DNA of 64,000 bases from Streptomyces sp. GS7 (GTDB lineage Bacteria; Actinomycetota; Actinomycetes; Streptomycetales; Streptomycetaceae), in the NCBI RefSeq assembly GCF_009834125.1, contig NZ_CP047146.1, forward strand, positions 2,287,501 to 2,351,500, given 5' to 3'. How positions within the stretch are numbered: the first letter of the stretch is position 1; each line of letters opens with the position of its first letter. Below the pieces are notes generated by a model. That model was not told the DNA's origin, searched no databases, and worked only from the letters and a program-made list of their open reading frames with translations. The translations under genes and the position numbers were made by a program. Of this stretch, positions 40,393 to 47,879 are shown piece after piece.

Positions 40393-41058
40393 GTGAGCGC
40401 CGCCGAGCCCGAGCAGCCCGTCGTCGATGACGATCAGTCGCATGTCCCGCCGCTGACCACGCGCGTCGTGATCGCCGAGGACGAGGCCCTCATCCGTCTC
40501 GATCTCAAAGAGATGCTGGAAGAGGAGGGCTACACCGTCGTCGGCGAGGCCGGGGACGGGCAGACCGCGGTGGAGTTGGCCCGGGAGCACCGTCCCGATC
40601 TGGTGATCCTGGACGTGAAGATGCCCGTCCTGGACGGGATCTCGGCGGCCGAGAAGATCGCCGAGGAGAGCATCGCGCCGGTGCTGATGCTGACCGCGTT
40701 CTCGCAGCGCGAGCTGGTGGAGCGGGCGCGGGACGCGGGTGCGATGGCGTATCTGGTCAAGCCGTTCTCGAAGAGCGATGTCGTGCCGGCGATCGAGATG
40801 GCGGTGAGCCGGTTCACCGAGTTGAAGGCGCTGGAGAAGGAGGTCGCGGACCTCACGCAGCGGCTGGAGACGCGGAAGCTGGTGGACCGTGCGAAGAGCG
40901 TTCTGCAGACGCAGTACGGGCTGACGGAGCCGGCGGCGTTCCGGTGGATCCAGAAGACGTCGATGGACCGGCGGCTGTCGATGCAGCAGGTCGCGGAGGC
41001 GGTCATCGAGGATGCCGAGGAGAAGAAGCAGGCGAAGCAGCAGCAGAAGAGGGATTAG
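40393..41058 (+). CDS. pdtaR: ANTAR-domain response regulator (PdtaR type)
   Basis: 221 residues. Receiver domain (about 25-140) with acidic pair in VVIAEDEALIRLD, phosphoacceptor Asp in LVILDVKMPVLDG, Thr in MLTAFSQ and Lys in YLVKPFSK. A coiled linker leads to the ANTAR RNA-binding domain (RLETRKLVDRAKSVLQTQYG, then FRWIQKTSMDRR). PdtaR-type proteins antiterminate by binding paired RNA hairpins when phosphorylated by PdtaS. No kinase gene is adjacent. GTG 40393 follows ACGAGGAG. A good terminator follows. Confidence 0.93.
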   Translation: MSAAEPEQPVVDDDQSHVPPLTTRVVIAEDEALIRLDLKEMLEEEGYTVVGEAGDGQTAVELAREHRPDLVILDVKMPVLDGISAAEKIAEESIAPVLMLTAFSQRELVERARDAGAMAYLVKPFSKSDVVPAIEMAVSRFTELKALEKEVADLTQRLETRKLVDRAKSVLQTQYGLTEPAAFRWIQKTSMDRRLSMQQVAEAVIEDAEEKKQAKQQQKRD

Positions 41059-41080
41059 CGGCTGCGTGGAGTTGGGTGGG

Positions 41081-41111
41081 CGGCCCCGTACCGGCGATCG
41101 GTGCGGGGCCG
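41081..41111. terminator. terminator between the ANTAR gene and livF
   Basis: 13-bp stem (41081-41093 with 41099-41111, one G-U pair) with loop GCGAT, in the convergent gap. Confidence 0.75.
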
Positions 41112-41145
41112 TTCGCGTGTCCGGGGGTGGGTGGGGCGGCGGGGT

Positions 41146-41862
41146 TCAGTCCTCGCCGAGGTAGGTCTTGCGGACGGATGCGTCGTGGAGGAGGTGGGCG
41201 CCGGTTCCGGAGAGGGCTATGCGGCCGGTTTCCATGACGTGGGCTTCGTCGGCGAGGGTGAGGGCGGCCTGGGCGTTCTGTTCGACGAGCAGGATGGTGG
41301 TGCCCTGGGTGCGGAGTTCGCGGATGGTGTCCATGATCTTCTGCATCATGATCGGGGAGAGCCCCATGGAGGGTTCGTCGAGCATGAGGAGTTTGGGGCG
41401 GGACATCAGGGCGCGGCCCATGGCGAGCATTTGCTGTTCGCCGCCGGAGAGGGTGCCGGAGGGTTGTCTGCGGCGCCGGCCGAGGATGGGGAAGAGGTCG
41501 TAGACGCGGTGGATGTCGCCGGCGATGCCGGCGGTGTCCTTGCGGAGGAAGGCGCCGAGTTGGAGGTTCTCGGCGACGGTGAGGCGGGGGAAGAGGCGGC
41601 GGCCTTCGGGGGAGTGGGCGAGGCCGCGTTCGACGATCTTGTGGGCGGGGAGGTCGTTGAGGGGGCGGCCGTCGAAGGTGATCTTTCCGGTGCGGGGGGT
41701 GAGGAGGCCGGAGAGGGTGCGCAGGGTGGTGGTTTTGCCGGCGCCGTTGGTGCCGATGAGGGTGACGACCTGGCCTGCTCGGACGGTGAAGGTGATGCCT
41801 TTGACGGCGTGGATCCTGCCGTAGGCGACGTGGAGGTCCTCGACTTCGAGCAGGGGGGTCAT
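41146..41862 (-). CDS. livF: branched-chain amino acid ABC transporter ATPase LivF
   Basis: 238 residues. Walker A GTNGAGKTTTL, signature LSGGEQQMLAMGRAL, Walker B LLMLDEPSMGLSP and His switch VEQNAQ. The Q/E-rich signature and length are LivF-like. Start ATG 41862 overlaps the livG stop (ATGA). It is the last gene of livKHMGF and pairs with LivG as the ATP-hydrolysing heterodimer. Confidence 0.96.
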   Translation of the reverse strand: MTPLLEVEDLHVAYGRIHAVKGITFTVRAGQVVTLIGTNGAGKTTTLRTLSGLLTPRTGKITFDGRPLNDLPAHKIVERGLAHSPEGRRLFPRLTVAENLQLGAFLRKDTAGIAGDIHRVYDLFPILGRRRRQPSGTLSGGEQQMLAMGRALMSRPKLLMLDEPSMGLSPIMMQKIMDTIRELRTQGTTILLVEQNAQAALTLADEAHVMETGRIALSGTGAHLLHDASVRKTYLGED

Positions 41863-42716
41863 GGGGTGGCTCCGGTGGTGTCGGCTCCGGTGTCGTCGGT
41901 GGGCGTCGGGGTTTCGTCCGGTGTGGTGGTGGGGTCGGTGGGGGTGCCGAGGTAGGCGGCGATGACGCGTTCGTCGGCCTGGACGGTGTCGGCGGTGCCT
42001 TCGGTGAGTTTGTGTCCTTGGACGAGGACGGCGACGCGGTCGCAGAGATTGAAGATGAAGCGCATGTCGTGCTCGATGACGAGGACGGCGGTGCCCTGTG
42101 CGCGGATGGCGTGGACGAGGTCCTGGGTGGCGCGGGTTTCCTGGGGGTTCATGCCGGCGGTGGGTTCGTCGAGGAGGAGGAGTCCGGGTTCGCTGGCGAG
42201 GGCGCGGGCGATTTCGAGCTTGCGTTGTTCGCCGTAGGGGAGGTTGCGGGCGAGGCGGTCGCGGTGGGCGGCCAGGCCGGTGAAGTCGAGGAGTTCCAGG
42301 GCGCGTTGCGCGCTGTCGCGTTCGGCTTTCCTGAAGCCGGGGGTGCGGAGGAGCGCTGACCAGAGTCCTTCCTCGGTGCGGGTGTGGCGTCCTACGAGGA
42401 CGTTTTCGAGGACGGTCATGTTGGCGAAGAGGCGGATGTTCTGGAAGGTGCGGGCGATGCCGGCCTGGGTGACGAGGTGGGGTTTGCGGGAGAGGGGGGC
42501 GCCTCGGTAGCTGATGGTGCCTTGGGTGGGGGTGTAGAGGCCGGTGAGGCAGTTGAAGAGGGTAGTTTTCCCGGCGCCGTTGGGGCCGATGAGGCCGAGG
42601 ATTTCGTGGGTGTTGATGGTGAGGTCGACGTGGTGTACGGCGGTGAGTCCGCCGAAGCGCATGGTGACGCCGGTGGCTTCGAGGACGGTGCCGGTGGTGG
42701 TTGTGGGTGTGGTCAT
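41859..42716 (-). CDS. livG: branched-chain amino acid ABC transporter ATPase LivG
   Basis: 285 residues. Walker A GPNGAGKTTLFNCL, signature LPYGEQRKLEIARAL, Walker B LLLLDEPTAGMNP, and switch VIEHDM. The C-terminal Thr/Pro-rich extension (about 25 residues) is extra. ATG 42716, six nt after the livM stop. Confidence 0.96.
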   Translation of the reverse strand: MTTPTTTTGTVLEATGVTMRFGGLTAVHHVDLTINTHEILGLIGPNGAGKTTLFNCLTGLYTPTQGTISYRGAPLSRKPHLVTQAGIARTFQNIRLFANMTVLENVLVGRHTRTEEGLWSALLRTPGFRKAERDSAQRALELLDFTGLAAHRDRLARNLPYGEQRKLEIARALASEPGLLLLDEPTAGMNPQETRATQDLVHAIRAQGTAVLVIEHDMRFIFNLCDRVAVLVQGHKLTEGTADTVQADERVIAAYLGTPTDPTTTPDETPTPTDDTGADTTGATP

Positions 42717-42722
42717 GGTGGG

Positions 42723-44507
42723 TTACGCCTTTGCCTGGGTGGCGCCGAGGGGGGTGGTGGGGTCGGTGCGGCGCCGGTCGGGGGCGTCGGGGGCGGTGGG
42801 GTCGTGGAATTCGAGTTGTTTGCGGTGGTCGGGGATGAGTCCTTCGGGGCGGTAGCGCATGAGGAGGACGAGGGCGAGGCCGAAGAGGAGGAGTTGGTAG
42901 TCCTGGAGGAAGTCGAGTTTGGCGGGGATGAGGAAGAGGAGGGCGGCGCCGACGAGGGGGCCGCTGAGGGTGCCCATGCCGCCGAGGATGACGGCGGCGA
43001 GGAGGAAGGCGGAGTTGGGGGGTTGGGGGCCGGCGAACTGGAACTGTTCGGGGGTGGCGGTGGTGACGACGTGGGCGTGGACGGTGCCGGCGAGTCCGGC
43101 GAGGGCGGCGCCGAGGGCGAAGGCGAGGAGGCGTAGTCGGAAGCTGTTGATGCCCATGGCGACGGCGGCGGTTTCGTCTTCGCGGATGGCGATCCAGGCG
43201 CGGCCGATGCGGGAGTCGGCGGCGCGGCGGAAGACGAGGACGACGAGGGCGGTGACGAGGATCATGAGCAGGTAGTAGTTGCCGTAGGGGGCGAGGGGGG
43301 TGCCGAGGACGGAGTGGGGTCGGCCGAAGTTGAAGCCGAGGATTTCGAGGTTGGGGATGTTGGGGATGCCCATGGCGCCGTTGGTGAGGTCGGGGCCGGT
43401 GGTGCCGTTGAGGTTGAGCATGGCGATGCGGAAGATCTCGCCGAAGCCGAGGGTGACGATGGCGAGGTAGTCGCCGCGGAGGCGGAGGGTGGGGGCGCCG
43501 ATGAGGACGCCGAAGGCGAGGGAGGCGGTGGCTCCGGTGAGGAGGGCTGCCCAGAAGGGGAAATGGAGGCCGAGGGCGGATTCGGGGGAGCCGGAGACGA
43601 GGGCGGCGGCGTAGGCGCCGACGCCGAGGAAGGCGACGTAGCCGAGGTCGAGGAGGCCGGCGAGGCCGACGACGATGTTGAGGCCGAGGGCGACGGTGGC
43701 GAAGATCAGGATGTTGGCGCCGACGATGGTGTATTGGTCGGTGTCCTGGGTGAAGGGGAAGGCCGCGGCGGCGAGGAGTGCGGTGGTGAGGGCGGCGCCG
43801 CGGTGCCGGTGGGTGAGTTGGGTGAGGCGGGCGGTGAGTCCGGCGCGGCCCAGGGCGGGGACGGCGAGTGCGACGAGGATGAGGTAGCCGATGAAGGGGG
43901 CGCCGTCGTCGGTGTCGATGCCGTAGGTGAAGGCGAGGAGTGCGGCGGCGTGGGTGGCGGCGATGGCCAGGATCTCGGCTCGGGGCGGGAGTTGGCGGGT
44001 GGGTGGCCTCAGGGGGGTGGTGGCGAGGGCGGCGGTGAGGCGCTGCCGGAGGCCGGTGGGGGGTGGGGTGGTGGGTTGGTCGGGGGGTAGGGCGAGGGCG
44101 CCGAGGAGGGTGGTGAGGGAGGTGATCGCGGCGGCGAGGCCGCCGGGTTCGAGGTTGACGAGGCCGCCGAGGTGGAGGGCGATGGCGGCGAGGGTGAACC
44201 AGGTTGTGGTGAAGGTGGCGAGGGCGGCGAGGAGGGTGGGGGCGTTGCGGCCGGCGGGGGTGAGCCAGCGCAGTCCGCGGATGCCGAGTGCGGAGGCGGT
44301 GAGGAGGAGGGTGAGGAGGGCGCCGGTGAGCGTGGTGAGTTGGAGGCCGGCGGGGGCGCCGTAGTGGGTGAGGTCGCCGGGGAAGTCGCTGGTCCAGGTC
44401 CAGGCGAGGGCGGTGGTGGCGGTGGTGAGGGCGCCGGCGGCGGTGGTGAGGCGGGCGGTCTTCTCGGGGAGGGGGAGGAGGCCGGTGGTGGTAGGGGTGG
44501 TGGTCAT
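42723..44507 (-). CDS. livM: branched-chain amino acid ABC transporter permease LivM
   Basis: 594 residues, longer than enteric LivM because of an N-terminal membrane region of about 230 residues with several helices. The canonical permease part starts near NILIFATVALGLNIVVGLAG and contains GDYLAIVTLGFGEI and the EAA-like loop RIGRAWIAIREDETAAVAMG. Start ATG 44507; GTG 44516 (GTGA overlap with the livH stop) is equally possible and would add three residues. Confidence 0.94.
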   Translation of the reverse strand: MTTTPTTTGLLPLPEKTARLTTAAGALTTATTALAWTWTSDFPGDLTHYGAPAGLQLTTLTGALLTLLLTASALGIRGLRWLTPAGRNAPTLLAALATFTTTWFTLAAIALHLGGLVNLEPGGLAAAITSLTTLLGALALPPDQPTTPPPTGLRQRLTAALATTPLRPPTRQLPPRAEILAIAATHAAALLAFTYGIDTDDGAPFIGYLILVALAVPALGRAGLTARLTQLTHRHRGAALTTALLAAAAFPFTQDTDQYTIVGANILIFATVALGLNIVVGLAGLLDLGYVAFLGVGAYAAALVSGSPESALGLHFPFWAALLTGATASLAFGVLIGAPTLRLRGDYLAIVTLGFGEIFRIAMLNLNGTTGPDLTNGAMGIPNIPNLEILGFNFGRPHSVLGTPLAPYGNYYLLMILVTALVVLVFRRAADSRIGRAWIAIREDETAAVAMGINSFRLRLLAFALGAALAGLAGTVHAHVVTTATPEQFQFAGPQPPNSAFLLAAVILGGMGTLSGPLVGAALLFLIPAKLDFLQDYQLLLFGLALVLLMRYRPEGLIPDHRKQLEFHDPTAPDAPDRRRTDPTTPLGATQAKA

Positions 44508-44512
44508 CGGTA

Positions 44513-45442
44513 TCACGCCCGATCCGCGACGCGTTCGCCCAGGAGGCCCTGTGGTCTGAGGAGGAGTACGAGGATGAGGAGGACGAAGGCCCAGACGTCC
44601 TTCCAGGCTCCGCCGCCGAACTGCTGCATGCCGGGGATGTGCTCGATGTAGGCGGTGGCGAGGGCTTCGGCGATGCCGAGGACGAGGCCGCCGAGCATGG
44701 CGCCGTAGATGTTGCCGATGCCGCCGAGGACGGCTGCGGTGAAGGCTTTGAGGCCCATGATGAAGCCCATGCGGAACTGGACCTCGCCGGTGCGCAGTCC
44801 GTAGGCGACGGCGGCGATGCCGGCGAAGGCGGCGCCGATGGCGAAGGCGAGGACGATGATGCGGTCGGTGTCGATGCCCATGAGGCGGGCGGTGTCGGGG
44901 TCCTGGGCGGTGGCCTGCATGGCGCGTCCGCTGCGGGTGCGGGTGACGTAGAGGCCGAGGGCGGTCATGCAGAGGGGGGCGGCGAGGAGGACGAAGAGGT
45001 CGCCGCGTTGGACGGTGGCGCCGAGGAGGGTGAGGGCGTGGCCTGTGAACTGGGGGAAGACGCGGGCTTGTTTGCCGTCGGGGTACCACTTCCAGACGGC
45101 TTGCTGGAGGGCGATGGACAGGCCGATGGCGGTGATGAGGGGGGCGAGGCGGGGTGCGCCGCGCAGCGGGCGGTAGGCGAAGCGTTCGGCCGCGACGCCG
45201 ACGAGGACGGAGACGGTGATGCCGCCGAGGAGCATGGCGGGGAGGGCGAGGGTGAGGCTGGTGCCGGTGGGGAGGGCGAGGTGGACGGTGAGGGCGCCGA
45301 AGCCGCCGACCATGAAGATCTCGCCGTGGGCGAAGTTGATGAGCTGGACGATGCCGTAGACCATCGTGTAGCCGATCGCGATGAGGCCGTACATCGCGCC
45401 GAGGATGAGTCCGTTGGCCAGCTGTTGCGGCAGTTCGGTCAC
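44513..45442 (-). CDS. livH: branched-chain amino acid ABC transporter permease LivH
   Basis: 309 residues, hydrophobic throughout. LivH marks: NGLILGAMYGLIAIGYTMVY, then INFAHGEIFMVG, and the coupling loop RTRSGRAMQATAQDPDTARL. Start GTG 45442. The gap of 124 nt to livK contains G/C-rich stems that could lower permease expression relative to the binding protein. Confidence 0.96.
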   Translation of the reverse strand: MTELPQQLANGLILGAMYGLIAIGYTMVYGIVQLINFAHGEIFMVGGFGALTVHLALPTGTSLTLALPAMLLGGITVSVLVGVAAERFAYRPLRGAPRLAPLITAIGLSIALQQAVWKWYPDGKQARVFPQFTGHALTLLGATVQRGDLFVLLAAPLCMTALGLYVTRTRSGRAMQATAQDPDTARLMGIDTDRIIVLAFAIGAAFAGIAAVAYGLRTGEVQFRMGFIMGLKAFTAAVLGGIGNIYGAMLGGLVLGIAEALATAYIEHIPGMQQFGGGAWKDVWAFVLLILVLLLRPQGLLGERVADRA

Positions 45443-45512
45443 CGCGGGGCCTCCGTGGGGTGGGAAGGTGTGGGTTTCCGTGGTGCCGGGGGCCGCGCCG
45501 GGGCGGGGGTGG

Positions 45513-45528
45513 GGGCCGGGCGCGGCCC
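45513..45528 (-). terminator. possible weak attenuating stem between livK and livH
   Basis: GGGCCG-GGCG-CGGCCC (45513-45528), within a run of overlapping G/C-rich stems. Such stems often reduce read-through after an abundant binding-protein gene. Weak evidence. Confidence 0.3.
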
Positions 45529-45566
45529 GGAGCGCCGGGGCCGGTGTGGCCGGTCGGCTCGTGCCG

Positions 45567-46802
45567 TCAGCTTTTGTCGAACTTCTTGAATTCGGCGCTG
45601 AAGCGGGAGATCCAGGCGCCCTTGTCGACCTGGTAGGCGGTGATCATGGTGTTGGTGGTGTCGCCGTATCGGTCGAAGGCGACGTGGCCGGTGACGCCGT
45701 CGAAGGCGACCTTGTTCATGGCGTCGGTGACTTTTTTGCGGGCGTCGTCGGGGAGTTTGCCGTTGTTGCCGGTGACGACGTTCTTGACGGCCTGGACGAG
45801 TGCCCAGGTGGCGTCGTAGGTGGAGCCGCCGTATGCCTCGTACGCCTCTTTGAAGCCGGCTGCTTTGTAGTCGGCGATGAACTTCTTTGCGGAGGGGAGC
45901 TGTTCGACGGGTTTGCCGACGGAGGACGCGTAGTCGCCCTGGGCTTTTGTGTTGAGTTTGATGTAGTCGGCGCTGTACATGCCGTCGCCGCCCATGAGGG
46001 GGGCGGTGACGCCGCCGTCCTTGAGTTGCTGGCTGAGGGGGCCGGAGGCGGGGTATTCGCCGCCGTAGAAGACGAGGTCGGGGGCGGCGGCCTTGGCCTT
46101 GGCGACGACGGCTTTGAAGTCGCGGTCGTCGGGGCTGATGTGGTCGGTGCCGGCGATGGTGCCGCCGAGTCTGCCGAACTGGTCCTTGAAGGAGGAGGCG
46201 AGGCCGACGCCGTAGGTTTTCTGGTCGTCGATGACGTATGCCTTTTGGGCCTTGATCTTCTCCCAGGCGTACTGGCCGTCGAAGGCGCCTTGTACTTCGT
46301 CGGTGGTGGCGGTGCGGAAGTAGGTGGGGAACTGGCGGACGCGGTGGTTCTGCTTCCAGTCCTTGCCCTGGGTGAGGTCGGGGGTGGTGTTGGCCGGGGA
46401 TATCAGGGTGAGGTTGTTCTGCTGGGAGACCTGCTGCATGGACTGGGCGACGCCGGAGTTGAGCGGGCCGACGATGCCGAGGACGTTTTTGTCGCCGGCG
46501 AGTTTGGTGGCGTTCTGCTGGCCGGCGTTGGGCAGTGCCTTGTCGTCGAGGGCTTCGAGTTTGAAGGTGATGCCTTTGACCTCGCCGGTCTTGTTGGCGG
46601 TGTCGACGGCGAGTTGGGCGGAGTTGCGGATGCCGAGGCCCAGGGCGGAGAGTTCGCCGGTGGTGGGGGCGTCGAGGCCGATGGTGACGGTGGTTTTCGC
46701 GCCGTCGCCGTTCTTGGTGTCGCTGCGGGTTCCGCAGGCGGTGAGGGTGAGGGCGCCGGTGGTGAGTGCGGTGGTGATGAGGAGCAGGGCACGGTGACGC
46801 AC
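45567..46802 (-). CDS. livK: branched-chain amino acid ABC transporter substrate-binding lipoprotein
   Basis: 411 residues. Lipoprotein signal: RHRALLLITTALTTGALTL, then lipobox TACG. Periplasmic-binding type I fold (IGLDAPTTGELSALG, GIVGPLNSGVAQSM, AYVIDDQKTYGVGLASSF). It captures Leu/Ile/Val-type ligands for LivHMGF; exact specificity is unknown. Start GTG 46802 follows GGAAAGGACAG. First gene of the operon. Confidence 0.95.
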   Translation of the reverse strand: MRHRALLLITTALTTGALTLTACGTRSDTKNGDGAKTTVTIGLDAPTTGELSALGLGIRNSAQLAVDTANKTGEVKGITFKLEALDDKALPNAGQQNATKLAGDKNVLGIVGPLNSGVAQSMQQVSQQNNLTLISPANTTPDLTQGKDWKQNHRVRQFPTYFRTATTDEVQGAFDGQYAWEKIKAQKAYVIDDQKTYGVGLASSFKDQFGRLGGTIAGTDHISPDDRDFKAVVAKAKAAAPDLVFYGGEYPASGPLSQQLKDGGVTAPLMGGDGMYSADYIKLNTKAQGDYASSVGKPVEQLPSAKKFIADYKAAGFKEAYEAYGGSTYDATWALVQAVKNVVTGNNGKLPDDARKKVTDAMNKVAFDGVTGHVAFDRYGDTTNTMITAYQVDKGAWISRFSAEFKKFDKS

Positions 46803-47265
46803 GATCTGTCCTTTCCCTGGCCGCGGCCACGGCTGTCGCCTGGCCGGATCGCGCGCCGGGCCCGTTTCGGGGCTGTGGGGGCGTCCGTGCTCGCAGTGCG
46901 CCCGGCGGCGCGGTGACTGGCGGTGAACTCTAGAGCGGTGTCGGGTGGGCCGGAACGGGCGCAGTCGAGGATGTGACGCTCTTGTTATGACCTTCGATGA
47001 GCGTTTTGCCGTGATGGTCCTTACCGTGGCATGTCCGCCGTGCGGAGGGTGAACTCGCACTTCCTCAGGGGAATTTGGGCTTCCGGGCCGGTTATGCCTC
47101 CGGCATCCGGAGGGTGCGGCCGGAAGCGGGCGGCTCGCGAGCCGCCCGCACGGCATGCGTGTTACGCAGCGTTACCGGAATGCGTGCGGCCCCGCCCCCG
47201 GAAGGCCGGGTGCGGGGCCGTGCCGGCGGGCGCCAGGGGCCCGCCGCGGTGGTGTGAGCGCGATG
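46803..47265. promoter_or_regulatory. livK upstream region with a 24-bp palindrome
   Basis: 463 nt without a gene. Near livK an ACGCTC/GAGCGT inverted repeat (about 46976-47005) may be regulatory. A perfect 24-bp palindrome occupies 47126-47149 (half site GCGGGCGGCTCG), and the thioesterase terminator lies at 47187-47220. No consensus -35/-10 pair was assigned with confidence. Confidence 0.5.
47187..47220 (-). terminator. terminator after the PaaI-type thioesterase gene
   Basis: Stem CGGCCCCGC/GCGGGGCCG (47187-47195 with 47212-47220) plus an inner CCCGG/CCGGG stem, 46 nt after the stop at 47266. Confidence 0.7.
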
Positions 47266-47739
47266 TCAGGAGCGGTAGAGGTCCTGGTCGACGTCGCGCA
47301 GCAGGCAGGTCAGCCGGGCGGTGCACACCCGCTTGTCCTGCTCGTCGGTGATGACGATTTCGTAGGTGGCGGTGGACCGGCCGCGGTGCACGGCGGTCGC
47401 GACACCGGTGACCAGCCCGGAGCGGACCCCGCGGTGGTGGGTGCAGTTGAGGTCGACGCCGACCGCGGCCTTGGTGGGGCCGCCGTGCAGCATGGACCCG
47501 ACGGAGCCGAGCGTTTCGGCCAGTACGGCGGAGGCGCCGCCGTGCAGCAGCCCGTAGGGCTGGGTGTTGCCCTCGACGGGCATGGTGCCGACGACCCGGT
47601 CCGGGGCGGCCTCGACCACCCGCACGCTCATCCGCTCACCGAGGTGCCCCGCGGAGAAGAGCGACGGCAGGTCGACGCCGACGTCGGACCACTGGTCGAG
47701 GACCTCCTGCGGGAACTTGGTCGTGCTCTGCTCACCCAT
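47266..47739 (-). CDS. PaaI-type hotdog-fold thioesterase
   Basis: 157 residues. Hotdog fold with QPYGLLHGGASAVLAETLGS (HGG loop and active-site Glu region) and DLNCTHHRGVRSG. PaaI-type enzymes hydrolyse aryl- or acyl-CoA esters. The specific substrate is unknown. Start ATG 47739. Separated from the YdeP gene by 140 nt with two palindromic stems, so probably a separate transcript. Confidence 0.92.
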   Translation of the reverse strand: MGEQSTTKFPQEVLDQWSDVGVDLPSLFSAGHLGERMSVRVVEAAPDRVVGTMPVEGNTQPYGLLHGGASAVLAETLGSVGSMLHGGPTKAAVGVDLNCTHHRGVRSGLVTGVATAVHRGRSTATYEIVITDEQDKRVCTARLTCLLRDVDQDLYRS

Positions 47740-47807
47740 GGACTGCTCCGTTTCGCTCGGCCTCGCGCCCTCGGTCGCCGCGGATCCGCGGCCGTTCCTG
47801 TCAGGCC

Positions 47808-47825
47808 GCCGGGCGGGCGCCCGGC
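47808..47825 (-). terminator. short hairpin after the YdeP-type gene
   Basis: GCCGGGCG-GG-CGCCCGGC (47808-47825), an 18-bp palindrome; a 16-bp palindrome GCCGCGGATCCGCGGC lies at 47777-47792. Both fall between two minus-strand genes. Confidence 0.4.
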
Positions 47826-47879
47826 GCGGGGTTGTTCGTTCCCGGCCAACCGGGACGTGTCGGGATGTCGTGCGGCGGG

